The position numbers and the translations under genes are program-made. From contig NZ_JADKRR010000003.1 of NCBI RefSeq assembly GCF_015351105.1, positions 95,068 to 159,067 on the forward strand: 64,000 nt of DNA, given 5' to 3'. This stretch comes from Clavibacter sp. VKM Ac-2872. GTDB taxonomy: Bacteria > Actinomycetota > Actinomycetes > Actinomycetales > Microbacteriaceae. Shown here piece after piece: positions 56,204-64,000 of this stretch (position 1 is the stretch's first letter; each line of letters begins with the position of its first letter). The notes below the pieces were generated by a model, which was given only the letters and a program-made list of their open reading frames with translations, did no database searches and was not told the DNA's origin.

Positions 56204-57094
56204 ATGCGCGTCCAGGCCGAGACCCCCGCCGTCACGATGCCCGCCGACCAGTTCACGGGCGAGGTCCGCCTCCGCTGGCTCTCCACCCCGCAGACCGCCG
56301 ACCAGCGCGCGGTCGTCGCGGCCGTCGCCTTCGCGCCGGGCGCCCGCACCGTGTGGCACTCGCACGTCCTCGGGCAGACCCTGCACGTCACGTCCGGCAT
56401 CGCCCGGGTGGGCACGCGCGACGGCGGCGTGATCGAGGTCGCGCCGGGCGGATCCGTGTACATCGAGGCCGGCGAGGAGCACTGGCACGGCGCCACCGCG
56501 CACGCGCCGATGGAGCACATCGCGGTGCTGGAGGACGGCGACGACCCCGTCGCCGCGACCGGGTGGGGCGCGCACGTGACCGACGAGGAGTTCCTGCAGC
56601 CCGCCGTCCCGTCGTCCGTCGCGACGCCGAGCGCCACGCCGGCCGCCGCGCTCCACGTGCCGCTCGGCGCGCCCGTGCTCGTGCACGCGCTCCGCTACAC
56701 GGCGATGTTCGGGGAGAAGCCCTTCGACGAGGCGCTGCTCGTGTACCTCGACAACGGCTCCTACAAGATCCTCTCGCCCGGCGAGGAGCACTACGGCAGC
56801 TACGTCTCGGCCGCCGAGACGGGCGTCGCGCCCCGCCACGTGGCGTTCCTCTCCTGGCCGTCGGACGACTGGCACCGCAACGTCGCCAGCCACACGCTCA
56901 CCTTCTCCGAGGACACGGGCGCCTTCATCCAGTCGCTCGTGCTCCCGGGCGACGCGGTGCCGCGCGCGCAGCACGGCTTCGCCGAGGTGGTCGCGGATCC
57001 CGAGCGCGTCGACATGACGGCGTCGTGGGATGCGCTGCGGGTCACGCACGCGGCGTCGTTCGAGCGCCTGGCGGAGCGGGTCCGCCAGCTCTGA
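56204..57094 (+). CDS. cupin-domain protein with uncharacterised C-terminal domain
   Basis: 296 residues, with GAGAGGA upstream of the ATG. The first about 125 residues form a small cupin: 'PGARTVWHSHVLGQTLHVTSGIARV' provides H-x-H and 'EAGEEHWHGATAHAPMEHIAV' the second cupin motif, probable metal ligands. From about 160 onward there is a second domain ('LVHALRYTAMFGEKPFDEALLVYLDNGSYKI', 'PSDDWHRNVASHTLTFSEDTG') that I do not recognise. It follows the thiamine operon by 168 bases, but no direct link is evident. Confidence 0.75.
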   Translation: MRVQAETPAVTMPADQFTGEVRLRWLSTPQTADQRAVVAAVAFAPGARTVWHSHVLGQTLHVTSGIARVGTRDGGVIEVAPGGSVYIEAGEEHWHGATAHAPMEHIAVLEDGDDPVAATGWGAHVTDEEFLQPAVPSSVATPSATPAAALHVPLGAPVLVHALRYTAMFGEKPFDEALLVYLDNGSYKILSPGEEHYGSYVSAAETGVAPRHVAFLSWPSDDWHRNVASHTLTFSEDTGAFIQSLVLPGDAVPRAQHGFAEVVADPERVDMTASWDALRVTHAASFERLAERVRQL

Positions 57095-57098
57095 CGTC

Positions 57099-57124
57099 CC
57101 GGGGCGGGCTGCTGCCCGCCCCGG
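57099..57124 (+). terminator. hairpin terminator after the cupin gene
   Basis: 11-bp perfect stem, CCGGGGCGGGC with GCCCGCCCCGG, loop of 4, starting 5 bases after the stop. Confidence 0.65.
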
Positions 57125-57127
57125 CGC

Positions 57128-57133
57128 TACGCT
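57128..57133 (+). promoter_or_regulatory. possible -10 box of the MFS gene
   Basis: TACGCT directly after the upstream hairpin; the ATG is 73 bases further on, so this transcript would have a leader. Confidence 0.35.
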
Positions 57134-57206
57134 CGATCCACCGCGAGCGCCTCCTCCCACCCCGCGAGGCGCGCGATCCCCGAGCGCCCTCCCGGAAGCC
57201 AGGACC

Positions 57207-58565
57207 ATGACCACGACCACCTCGCGGCCCAGCCGCGCCCAGCGCCTCGACCGCCTCCCCTGGACCCGCGCGCACTCGCGCATCCTCGGCGGCAGCGGCG
57301 TCGGCTGGGCCCTCGACGCGATGGACGTCGGCCTCATCTCGCTCGTCATCGCGCAGCTCGCGGTGGTCTGGAAGGCGGATGCGGGGCAGCTCGGCCTCGT
57401 CGCGTCCGCCGGGTTCCTCGGCATGGCGATCGGCGCGAGCGTCGGCGGGCTGGTCGCCGACCGCATCGGCCGCCGCCAGGTGTTCGCCCTCACGCTGCTG
57501 GTCTACGGGGTGGCCACGGGCGTCTCAGCGCTCGCGATGTCGGTGGGCGCGCTCATCGCGCTGCGCTTCGTGGTGGGCCTCGGGCTGGGCGCCGAGCTGC
57601 CCGTCGCGTCGACGCTCGTGAGCGAGTTCGCGCCCGCGCGCATCCGGGGACGCGTCATCGTGATCCTCGAGTCGGCGTGGGCGGTCGGCTGGACGGCCGC
57701 GGCGCTCATCGGCTACCTCGTGATCCCCGCGAGCGACGCCGGCTGGCGGTGGGCGCTCGCGCTCGGCGCCGTGCCCGCCGTGTGGGCGATCGTCGTGCGG
57801 CTGCGGCTCCCGGAGTCGGTGCGGTTCCTCGAGGGGAAGGGGCGGCACGCGGAGGCGGAGCGCGTCGTGCGCGGGCTGGAGGCGGCGGCCGGGAGGACGC
57901 CCGCACCCGGGGCCGACAGCCCCGCCGAGCTCGCACCGGATCCGACGGACAGCGTCGACGCCTCCCCCGCCGCGCCCCGCGAGCGCCTCTTCGGCGCGAG
58001 CCTCCGCCGGCGCACGCTCTCCCTCTGGATCGTCTGGTCCTGCGTCAACTTCGCCTACTACGGCGCCTTCATCTGGCTTCCCACGCTGCTCGTCGCGCAG
58101 GGCTTCTCGCTCGTGCGCTCGTTCGAGTACACGCTGCTGATCACGCTCGCGCAGCTGCCCGGCTACGCGGTCTCGGCCTGGCTCGTCGAGCGGTGGGGGC
58201 GCCGCGTGACGCTCGCGGTCTTCCTCGCCGGATCCGCCGTCTCGGCCGGGCTCTTCGGCACCGCCGACGACGTGACGACGATCCTCGTGTTCGGCGCCCT
58301 CCTGTCGTTCTCGAACCTCGGCGCGTGGGGCGCGCTCTACGCCGTGACGCCGGAGCTCTACCCGACCCGGGTGCGCGCGACGGGCGCGGGCAGCGCGGCG
58401 GGCTTCGGGCGGCTGGCCTCGATCGTCGCGCCGCTGTGCGTGCCGCCGCTGGTCGCGCTGGGCGGCGTCGCGCTGCCGTTCGGGGTGTTCGCGGCGGTGT
58501 TCGCGCTGGCCGCGGCCGCCGCCCTGACCCTGCCGGACCTCCGCGGCGCGGCCCTCGAGGACTGA
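57207..58565 (+). CDS. MFS transporter, metabolite:H+ symporter type
   Basis: 452 residues from ATG 57207 (AGGA upstream). Twelve hydrophobic segments. 'GVGWALDAMDVGLISLVIAQL' with Asp in TM1, 'GLVADRIGRRQVF' (motif A), 'RFVVGLGLGAELPVASTLVSE' and 'YTLLITLAQLPGYAVSAWLVERWGRR' match the sugar-porter/aromatic-acid symporter branch. A charged Pro/Ala loop of about 45 residues lies between halves. Substrate unknown. Confidence 0.88.
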   Translation: MTTTTSRPSRAQRLDRLPWTRAHSRILGGSGVGWALDAMDVGLISLVIAQLAVVWKADAGQLGLVASAGFLGMAIGASVGGLVADRIGRRQVFALTLLVYGVATGVSALAMSVGALIALRFVVGLGLGAELPVASTLVSEFAPARIRGRVIVILESAWAVGWTAAALIGYLVIPASDAGWRWALALGAVPAVWAIVVRLRLPESVRFLEGKGRHAEAERVVRGLEAAAGRTPAPGADSPAELAPDPTDSVDASPAAPRERLFGASLRRRTLSLWIVWSCVNFAYYGAFIWLPTLLVAQGFSLVRSFEYTLLITLAQLPGYAVSAWLVERWGRRVTLAVFLAGSAVSAGLFGTADDVTTILVFGALLSFSNLGAWGALYAVTPELYPTRVRATGAGSAAGFGRLASIVAPLCVPPLVALGGVALPFGVFAAVFALAAAAALTLPDLRGAALED

Positions 58566-58615
58566 GCGGGCGGATCCGGTCGGTACGCTCGGGAGCACCG
58601 AGCCGAGGAGACGCC

Positions 58616-58792
58616 GTGATCCTGTCTGTCGTGTTGCCCGCCGTGATGGTGGTCGTGGTGATCCTGCTCGCCTTCGCCGTCATCGGCACCAAGCGCTCGA
58701 ACCCGACGCAGGACGCACAGGACGCCGTGGCCCGCGAGCGCCGTGCGGCGCGGAAGGCGGAGCGCGAGCGCAAGAAGGCCGAGCGCGGCTGA
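58616..58792 (+). CDS. small single-TM protein
   Basis: 58 residues from a GTG at 58616, with GAGGAG 6 bases upstream. One hydrophobic segment ('ILSVVLPAVMVVVVILLAFAVIG' split) followed by a strongly charged helix 'ARERRAARKAERERKKAERG'. Type I-like tail-anchored topology. No family recognised; common style of small actinobacterial membrane protein. Confidence 0.65.
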   Translation: MILSVVLPAVMVVVVILLAFAVIGTKRSNPTQDAQDAVARERRAARKAERERKKAERG

Positions 58793-58846
58793 TCGGCGCT
58801 GGGGAGCATCCGCACACCGGCGACCAGGGACGCGCATCCTGATCGG

Positions 58847-59053
58847 ATGAGCCCCTACCCCGGCCGTCGCGCGCTGCGTGACGCCGCGATCCTCACCGCG
58901 TTCGTCCTCGTGTCGCAGCTCGTCGTGGTGCCGCTGGTCGGCGGGACGCCCACGAACGACCACCTGGCCTCGGCGCTCGTGAGCGCCGTCCTCGTCTTCC
59001 CCATCACGTACCTCGTCGGGCGAGCAGCCGAACGGCGGCGCCGGGACGAGTAG
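58847..59053 (+). CDS. small two-TM membrane protein
   Basis: 68 residues from ATG 58847. Two hydrophobic segments ('AAILTAFVLVSQLVVVPLVGG' and 'LASALVSAVLVFPITYLVG') joined by a short loop, with a basic tail 'RAAERRRRDE'. Unknown function. A long palindromic terminator follows. Confidence 0.65.
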   Translation: MSPYPGRRALRDAAILTAFVLVSQLVVVPLVGGTPTNDHLASALVSAVLVFPITYLVGRAAERRRRDE

Positions 59054-59070
59054 CTCCCGCCGAACGCACG

Positions 59071-59108
59071 ACGACGCCCCCGCGACCAGCTGGTCGCGGG
59101 GGCGTCGT
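59071..59108. terminator. bidirectional terminator, 38-bp perfect palindrome
   Basis: ACGACGCCCCCGCGACCAG followed directly by its reverse complement CTGGTCGCGGGGGCGTCGT. It lies between convergent stops at 59053 (+) and 59127 (-). Confidence 0.75.
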
Positions 59109-59126
59109 GCGTGCGGACCGCGTCGG

Positions 59127-61259
59127 CTACGCGGCCAGCGCCTCCTCGAGGAGGTGCGACAGCGCGTCGAGCTGCACGGACGTGGATCCGGCCTCGTCGA
59201 AGTCCTCGCCGTCGAGCGCGCGCGCCGCGAGGCCCGCCTTGCTGTCGATGAGCTCCGCGATCTTCGCGTCGATGGTCTGCGCCGCGATGATCCGCCACGC
59301 GGTGACGGGCTCCTCCTGGCCGATGCGGTGCACGCGGTCGATGGCCTGCGTCTGCTCCGCGCTCGTCCAGCTGAGCTCGGCGAGCACCACGTTCGACGCG
59401 GCCTGCAGGTTGAGGCCGACGCCCGCCGCGGTGAGCGAGCAGACCACGACCTTGACCTCGGGATCGTTCTGGAAGGAGTCGATCGCGTGCTGGCGCGCGG
59501 CCGGGGTCTGGTCGCCGCGGATGGAGACGCTCTTCAGCTCGCGCTTCGCGAACGTGGCCTCGGCCTGGTCCATCACGTCGACGTGCTTCGCGAAGAACAC
59601 CACCTTGCCCACGGAGCGGGCGAGCTGCGCGGCGTAGTCCGCCGCGAGCACGGCCTTGGCCTGGCCGATGCGCCGCACCATCGTGAAGACGTTCTCGCCG
59701 GTCTTCTGCGCCTTGGCCTCGTCGAGCTCCGACTGCGCCACGAGCCGCACGAGGCTCGCGCGCTCGGACGCCGGTCCGTCCATGACGTCGGCGACCGTGG
59801 TGCCGCGCGCGCCGACGAGCGCCGTGAACCGCTTGACGAGGCGCGCCGCGAGCTCGCGCTCGGCCTGGCGGATGGACCGGCCCAGGTCGTCGTCGAGCTC
59901 GACGGGCAGGTCGGCGATGCGCTTGGAGGGCAGGTCGGTCGCCACGTCGATCTTGCGCCGCCGCACGATGCCCAGGTCGATGACCGCGCGCCGCGCCTCG
60001 GCGAAGAAGCCGGGGTCGGCGGGCGTGAGGCCCGCCTCCTCCAGCTCCGCCATGAGGCGCGACGTGGGCTTGTCGCCGTCGATCCAGCCGAGGAACTGCC
60101 AGATGGCGCGGAAGTCGTCGATGTCGTTGATGAGCGGCGTGCCCGTGAGCGCCATGAGCAGCGGGTTCGACTGGCGCTGCCGGATGCTCTCGGCGAGCGC
60201 CAGCACGAACTTGGAGCGCTGCGACTGCAGGTTCTTGATGAAGTGCGCCTCGTCGACGACCATGCCGCGGAAGCCGAGCGTGCGCAGCCAGCCGATGTGC
60301 CGATCCAGCACCTCGTAGTTGACGATGACGACGTCGGCGAAGGCGTCGAGCCCCGCGCCGTCGCCGTGGATCACGGTGGCGCGGCGGTGCGGCGTCCACC
60401 GCTCGACCTCGCGCTTCCAGTTCATCTTCACGACGTTCGGGACGACGACGAGCAGCGGGTACGCGTCGGCGACGGACGCGGCGAGCAGCGCCTGCGCGGT
60501 CTTGCCGAGGCCGGGCTCGTCGGCGAGCAGGAACTCGCGGTGGCCGAGGCGCACGCTCTCGAGGAAGCGCGCCTGGTGGCGCATGAGCTCGAGGTTCTGC
60601 GGCGACAGGCGGTCGATGCGCGGGCTCTCGGGCAGGTCCATGCTCGCGATGCCGCCGCCGGCGCCGTACTCGAACGACTTGAACAGCGGGCCGAGCAGCT
60701 CCCAGTTCGCCAGGAGGCGGGTGGGCGGCGCGGCGGGCGCCGGACGGTCGAGGTCGGGCTCGAGGAACGGGTTCGCGAGCACGCGGGCCTTGACCGAGGG
60801 CGGCACGACCTGGCGCTCGACGAGCTTGGCGAGCGCGGGATCCTCGGGCTCGGGCTCCGGCTCCTCCTCCACGACCATCTCCACGCCGCCGTCGAACAGC
60901 ATGTGCTTGCGCATGGCGCGGGCGGTCTCGGAGAGCTTGGCGTCGGGATCCAGCAGCGGCAGCACCGAGGTGTCGCGCGCGGCCGTGCGGGCCAGGATGC
61001 TCGCGATGCCGTCGAGGCGCTTGAGGGTCTCGGCGCGCTCGGGGTCGCTGAGCGGCGTGGCCGGGTCCTTCGCGTGCGTGCGCTCCTCGCGCATCAGCAC
61101 GGCGATGACCTGGAACTTCGTGCGGTTGACGGGCTTGAGCTTGCCGCGCTGGGCGGCCTGCTCGATCTCGCGCACGGCGCGCGCCAGCACGGGGATGAGC
61201 CCCTCGTTGTCGATCGTGCGCGTGCGGGCGGAGGACCGCCGCTGGCCGGTGCGAGCCAT
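59127..61259 (-). CDS. SNF2-family DEAD/DEAH helicase
   Basis: 710 residues. About 210 N-terminal residues without recognised domain precede the SNF2 core: Q-region 'LMRHQARFLESVRLG', Walker A 'LADEPGLGKTAQALLA', motif II 'VVDEAHFIKNLQSQRS' (DEAH), 'LMALTGTPLINDIDDF', and helicase C 'VVFFAKHVDVMDQAEATFAKRELKSVSIRGD', 'CSLTAAGVGLNLQAASNVV', 'IDRVHRIGQEEPV'. Most like the SMARCAL1/HepA branch of DNA translocases. No methylase or nuclease gene adjoins it. Confidence 0.9.
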   Translation of the reverse strand: MARTGQRRSSARTRTIDNEGLIPVLARAVREIEQAAQRGKLKPVNRTKFQVIAVLMREERTHAKDPATPLSDPERAETLKRLDGIASILARTAARDTSVLPLLDPDAKLSETARAMRKHMLFDGGVEMVVEEEPEPEPEDPALAKLVERQVVPPSVKARVLANPFLEPDLDRPAPAAPPTRLLANWELLGPLFKSFEYGAGGGIASMDLPESPRIDRLSPQNLELMRHQARFLESVRLGHREFLLADEPGLGKTAQALLAASVADAYPLLVVVPNVVKMNWKREVERWTPHRRATVIHGDGAGLDAFADVVIVNYEVLDRHIGWLRTLGFRGMVVDEAHFIKNLQSQRSKFVLALAESIRQRQSNPLLMALTGTPLINDIDDFRAIWQFLGWIDGDKPTSRLMAELEEAGLTPADPGFFAEARRAVIDLGIVRRRKIDVATDLPSKRIADLPVELDDDLGRSIRQAERELAARLVKRFTALVGARGTTVADVMDGPASERASLVRLVAQSELDEAKAQKTGENVFTMVRRIGQAKAVLAADYAAQLARSVGKVVFFAKHVDVMDQAEATFAKRELKSVSIRGDQTPAARQHAIDSFQNDPEVKVVVCSLTAAGVGLNLQAASNVVLAELSWTSAEQTQAIDRVHRIGQEEPVTAWRIIAAQTIDAKIAELIDSKAGLAARALDGEDFDEAGSTSVQLDALSHLLEEALAA

Positions 61260-61541
61260 GCAACTCCTTGTTCACTGCCGGGGCCAGGCGCTGCCTGCGC
61301 TCCCGGATCGGAAGGACGTAAGCCCGTCGCGCACGGTGACGCGTGCGGTCGGACGGTGGCGAGGGGACCTGCCTCGAGCAACCGGGGTTCCGGGTCGGGG
61401 ATGGGATGAGGGTCCGCCGCCTGCGCCCGGCCGCCTCGGGGAGGACGGGCACGTAGAGGAGTTTAGGGCACGCGGGCGGTGCCGTGCGCCGCTGTGCGCG
61501 GTGCGGCTCGGCCCGGCCCGGTCGCCGTGGGCGGCCCGGCC

Positions 61542-61547
61542 TAGGGT
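61542..61547 (+). promoter_or_regulatory. -10 box, likely leaderless start
   Basis: TAGGGT with 6 bases to the ATG at 61554. The preceding 290 bases, between divergent genes, show no other feature. Confidence 0.5.
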
Positions 61548-61553
61548 GGATGC

Positions 61554-62702
61554 ATGACGGATCAGGCGACGCCCGCAGGCAGCAACGAGGCGGGCGCTCC
61601 CGGCCGCTATGTCGAGGAGGGCGAGTTCACCCGCGACACGAACTACATCGAGGACCGGATCCTCCGCGACGGCTCGCAGGGCTGGCCCGTCGAGGCCGGC
61701 CGGTACCGCCTCGTCGCGGCGCGCGCGTGCCCCTGGGCGAACCGCTCGGTGATCGTCCGGCGCCTGCTCGGCCTCGAGGACGCCATCTCGCTCGGCCTCC
61801 CCGGCCCCACGCACGACGCCCGCAGCTGGACCTTCGACCTCGACCCCGACGGCCGCGACCCGGTGCTCGGCACCGAGCGCCTGCAGGAGTCGTTCTTCGC
61901 GCGCTTCCCCGACTACCCGCGCGGGATCACGGTGCCGGCGCTCGTCGACATCCCCTCCGGCCAGGTCGTCACCAACGACTACCCCCAGATCACGCTCGAC
62001 CTCTCCACCGAGTGGACCGAGCACCACCGCGAGGGCGCGCCCGACCTCTACCCCGTCGCGCTGCGGGCCGAGATCGACGAGGTCGCCGACCTCGTCTTCC
62101 GCGACGTGAACAACGGCGTCTACCGCTGCGGCTTCGCGGGATCCCAGGAGGCGTACGAGAAGGCCTACGACCGCCTCTTCGGCCGGCTCGACTGGCTGAG
62201 CGACCGGCTGTCCACGCAGCGCTACCTCGTGGGCGACACGATCACCGAGGCCGACGTGCGCCTGTTCACGACGCTCGCGCGCTTCGACGCCGTCTACCAC
62301 GGGCACTTCAAGTGCAACCGGCAGAAGCTGGACGAGATGCCCGTGCTCTGGGCCTACGCGCGGGACCTCTTCCAGACGCCCGGGTTCGGCGACACCATCG
62401 ACTTCGTGCAGATCAAGCAGCACTACTACCTGACGCACACCGACATCAACCCGACCCGCGTCGTGCCCGCAGGCCCCGAGACGTGGGGCTGGCTCGAGCC
62501 GCACGGGCGCGAGGAGCTCGGCGGCCGACCGTTCGGCGACGGCACCCCTCCCGGACCGGTCCGCGAGGGCGAGCGCGTGCCCGAGGGCCACGGTGCGGTA
62601 CCCCGTGGCGGGCGCGAGACGCGTCCCTCCGAGGCGCGCGCCGCGGTGTCCGGGACGCCCGTGCCCGGCTCGGCCGGCGCCGGATCCGCGAGCACGTCCT
62701 GA
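61554..62702 (+). CDS. glutathionyl-hydroquinone reductase-type GST (Xi class)
   Basis: 382 residues. 'RYRLVAARACPWANRSVIVRRLLGL' supplies the catalytic Cys (C59) in the CPWA motif of Xi-class GSTs (YqjG/ECM4/PcpF); 'ITVPALVDIPSGQVVTNDYPQI' follows as the cis-Pro/Ser substitute region; the C-domain has 'NNGVYRCGFAGSQEAYEKAYDRLFGRLDWL' typical features. The C-terminal 60 residues are Pro/Gly/Glu-rich and extra. As actinobacteria use mycothiol, the true thiol may be mycothiol. Stop overlaps the next start. Confidence 0.88.
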   Translation: MTDQATPAGSNEAGAPGRYVEEGEFTRDTNYIEDRILRDGSQGWPVEAGRYRLVAARACPWANRSVIVRRLLGLEDAISLGLPGPTHDARSWTFDLDPDGRDPVLGTERLQESFFARFPDYPRGITVPALVDIPSGQVVTNDYPQITLDLSTEWTEHHREGAPDLYPVALRAEIDEVADLVFRDVNNGVYRCGFAGSQEAYEKAYDRLFGRLDWLSDRLSTQRYLVGDTITEADVRLFTTLARFDAVYHGHFKCNRQKLDEMPVLWAYARDLFQTPGFGDTIDFVQIKQHYYLTHTDINPTRVVPAGPETWGWLEPHGREELGGRPFGDGTPPGPVREGERVPEGHGAVPRGGRETRPSEARAAVSGTPVPGSAGAGSASTS

Positions 62703-63490
62703 TGGCGACGCGCACCGCCGCCCGCGTCACGCCGCGTCGTCGGCTGCTCGGCCTCGCGATCCGGCACGTCCCCGCCGTCGCGCGCTCCCTCCGCGGCACG
62801 CCCGCGGCGGGCACGCACGTCACGCGCTTCCCCGCCGGGCAGCAGGGCGTGCCGCTCGACATCGCCGTGTGGACGCCGCCCGGGCACGACCGCTCGGCGA
62901 CCGGATCCCCCGTGCTCGTCGTCCTCGCGCGGCACGACGGCGACTGGCTGCCGTCCACGCTCGCGAAGGACCTCCGCGCGGTCGTCGTGACGATGGCGCC
63001 CGACGACGACGCGCAGGCGCTCGCGGGCCTCTCCTGGATCGCCTCCCACGCGGCCGGCTGGAACGGCACGGCGGAGCGGCTCGGGATCCTCGGTGACGGC
63101 CCGGGCGCCGACCGCGCGCTGCGCATCACCGCGCTCGCCCGCGACGCCGGCGGTCCCGCCGTGCTGCGGCTCGTGCTCGTCAGCCCGTCCGGGGACGTGC
63201 CGAGCGCCGGATCCACCGACCGCCCGGGCCACGCCCGCGACCCGCTGCCGGACGCGCTCGTGCACGTCGGCGCCGCGGATGCGCGCATCGACCACGTCGT
63301 CGCGGGCGTCGCGGCGCTCAAGGCCGCGGGGACGAAGGCGCGGCTCATCCGTATCCCGCAGGCCGACCAGGGCTGGCTCGCCTACCCGGCGGCCGACCCC
63401 CGGCTCGCCCGCCGGTCGCTCGACGAGATCGTCGCCTACCTGCGGCGCGGGCTCACCGAGGAGCGCGCGTTCGGGGTCGGCCCGGCGTAG
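62702..63490 (+). CDS. alpha/beta-hydrolase-like protein lacking the catalytic serine
   Basis: 262 residues; the ATG shares its first base with the previous TGA, so translation is coupled. The order 'DIAVWTPPG', 'PVLVVLARHDGDWL', 'LGILGDGPGADRALRITALA', 'LPDALVHVGAADARIDHV' and a C-terminal 'ADQGWLAYP' follows the hormone-sensitive-lipase/alpha-beta-hydrolase layout. The nucleophile elbow G-D-S-A-G-G is replaced by G131-D-G133-P-G, so the serine is missing. A short N-terminal Arg-rich and hydrophobic stretch precedes. Probably non-catalytic or with altered chemistry. Confidence 0.7.
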   Translation: MATRTAARVTPRRRLLGLAIRHVPAVARSLRGTPAAGTHVTRFPAGQQGVPLDIAVWTPPGHDRSATGSPVLVVLARHDGDWLPSTLAKDLRAVVVTMAPDDDAQALAGLSWIASHAAGWNGTAERLGILGDGPGADRALRITALARDAGGPAVLRLVLVSPSGDVPSAGSTDRPGHARDPLPDALVHVGAADARIDHVVAGVAALKAAGTKARLIRIPQADQGWLAYPAADPRLARRSLDEIVAYLRRGLTEERAFGVGPA

Positions 63491-63827
63491 GGGCATCCTC
63501 CACGGGCACCTTCACGAGGATGCCCGCGGCGATGAACACGATCGCGGCCACGTACTGCAGCGACTGCCACGTGACGGCCTCGACGGGGATCACGACGACG
63601 GGGTTCCACATCACGGCGACGGCCGCGAGCAGCGCGGCGCTCCACCAGCTGCGGGCGCGCACCGAGAACACGATCATGATGAGCGCGAGGATCGCGACCG
63701 CGAACCGCACCACCGTGAAGAACTCGCCGTCGATCACCGCGAACCCGGCCAGCAGCACGATGGCGCCGAGCAGCCCGGGCGCGAGCGACGGACGGGTGAA
63801 CGCGGGGGCGGCGGGGGTGCGGGTCAC
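63453..63827 (-). CDS. small membrane protein
   Basis: 124 residues from a GTG at 63827 (VTRTPAAPAFTRPS). Four hydrophobic segments: 'LLGAIVLLAGFAVI', 'FAVAILALIMIVFSV', 'WWSAALLAAVAVMW', 'YVAAIVFIAAGILV'. Resembles small actinobacterial membrane proteins of unknown function (DUF6804-like at best). Its 3' end overlaps that of the upstream plus-strand gene by 38 bases. The 47-bp tandem repeats lie immediately in its 5' region. Confidence 0.7.
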   Translation of the reverse strand: MTRTPAAPAFTRPSLAPGLLGAIVLLAGFAVIDGEFFTVVRFAVAILALIMIVFSVRARSWWSAALLAAVAVMWNPVVVIPVEAVTWQSLQYVAAIVFIAAGILVKVPVEDAPTPGRPRTRAPR

Positions 63828-63834
63828 CGGGCCA

Positions 63835-64000
63835 GTCTGCCAGCGCGCGCCGGGAGCGGACAGGACACCACGGAGGGCCCGGTCTGCCAGCGCGCGCCGG
63901 GAGCGGGCAGGACACCACGGAGGGCCCGGTCTGCCAGCGCGCGCCGGGAGCGGGCAGGACACCACGGAGGGCCCGGTCTGCCAGCGCGCGCCGGGAGCGG
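63835..64000. repeat. 47-bp tandem repeat, about 3.5 copies, running off the window
   Basis: Units begin at 63835, 63882, 63929 and 63976, each 47 bases and starting GTCTGCCAGCGCGCGCCGGG; the only change I see is GGACAGG to GGGCAGG after the first unit. It starts 8 bases upstream of the GTG of the membrane-protein gene. Confidence 0.92.

Noticed and set aside
63835..64000. CRISPR array.
   Set aside because: Units are directly tandem with no unique spacers and no cas genes nearby; it is a minisatellite.

Overview
The window is a 64 kb stretch of very GC-rich (about 73%) actinobacterial chromosome. Codon use, mycothiol-linked genes (a mycoredoxin), a DtxR/IdeR-type iron box, a desferrioxamine-type siderophore operon and many promoters that abut the start codon point to Microbacteriaceae. 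Clavibacter or a close relative is my best guess; this is inference from gene content, not a database match. Genes are densely packed on both strands. No gene-free stretch exceeds 300 bases; the longest are 61260-61553 and 51563-51828. No rRNA, tRNA, insertion sequence or CRISPR array was seen.

Layout. 1-12.7 kb: the 3' end of ligD, a fumarylacetoacetase-type hydrolase, two small or unusual proteins, aspartase, a DUF429 protein, a dolichol-phosphate-mannose-type glycosyltransferase beside a GtrA flippase, then a run of transporters (atypical Nramp, AzgA-type purine permease, PiT phosphate permease with a tiny coupled membrane protein) and a carboxylesterase. 12.6-19.4 kb: a CYTH-CHAD polyphosphate-type protein, a BrkB membrane protein, several NAD(P)H oxidoreductases and a MarR regulator with an apparent homopolymer frameshift. 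19.4-20.1 kb: hsp20 behind a CIRCE box and a HAIR-like repeat. 20.1-25.6 kb: an iron-boxed desA-desB-desCD siderophore operon with a fused acyltransferase/NIS synthetase. 25.7-29.2 kb: a stand-alone AICAR transformylase, four very small acidic proteins and a stress-type SDR. 29.2-38.6 kb: membrane proteins, two paralogous secreted cysteine proteins, a Rieske membrane protein, an ArsR-MFS pair with an operator on its start codon, a second MFS, and an NfeD-flotillin operon.

38.8-45.3 kb is a carbohydrate unit: a Tat-type lipoprotein binding protein and two ABC permeases in overlapping frames, then a GH2 beta-galactosidase behind a long hairpin. 45.4-48.6 kb holds alditol oxidase, mycoredoxin and a maltokinase-like kinase. 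48.6-49.4 kb is a lower-GC patch with a small secreted Cys protein and a small membrane protein. After a prolyl oligopeptidase comes the most interesting locus, 51.6-52.7 kb: a lower-GC Abi_2/AbiF-type HEPN protein preceded by a compact promoter-terminator unit that looks like a short non-coding RNA. 52.8-56.0 kb is a TPP-riboswitch-controlled thiamine salvage operon (thiM plus a ThiE-ThiD-TenA triple fusion). The window ends with a cupin protein, an MFS transporter, an SNF2 helicase, a glutathionyl-hydroquinone-reductase-type protein, an alpha/beta-hydrolase-like protein without its nucleophile, and a 47-bp tandem repeat running off the edge.

Genes were delimited by reading-frame content, start-codon context (Shine-Dalgarno, TAnnnT box 6-7 bases upstream, or ATGA/GTGA overlap with the gene before) and recognisable family motifs. 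Functional names rest on family recognition by eye; no search was run.
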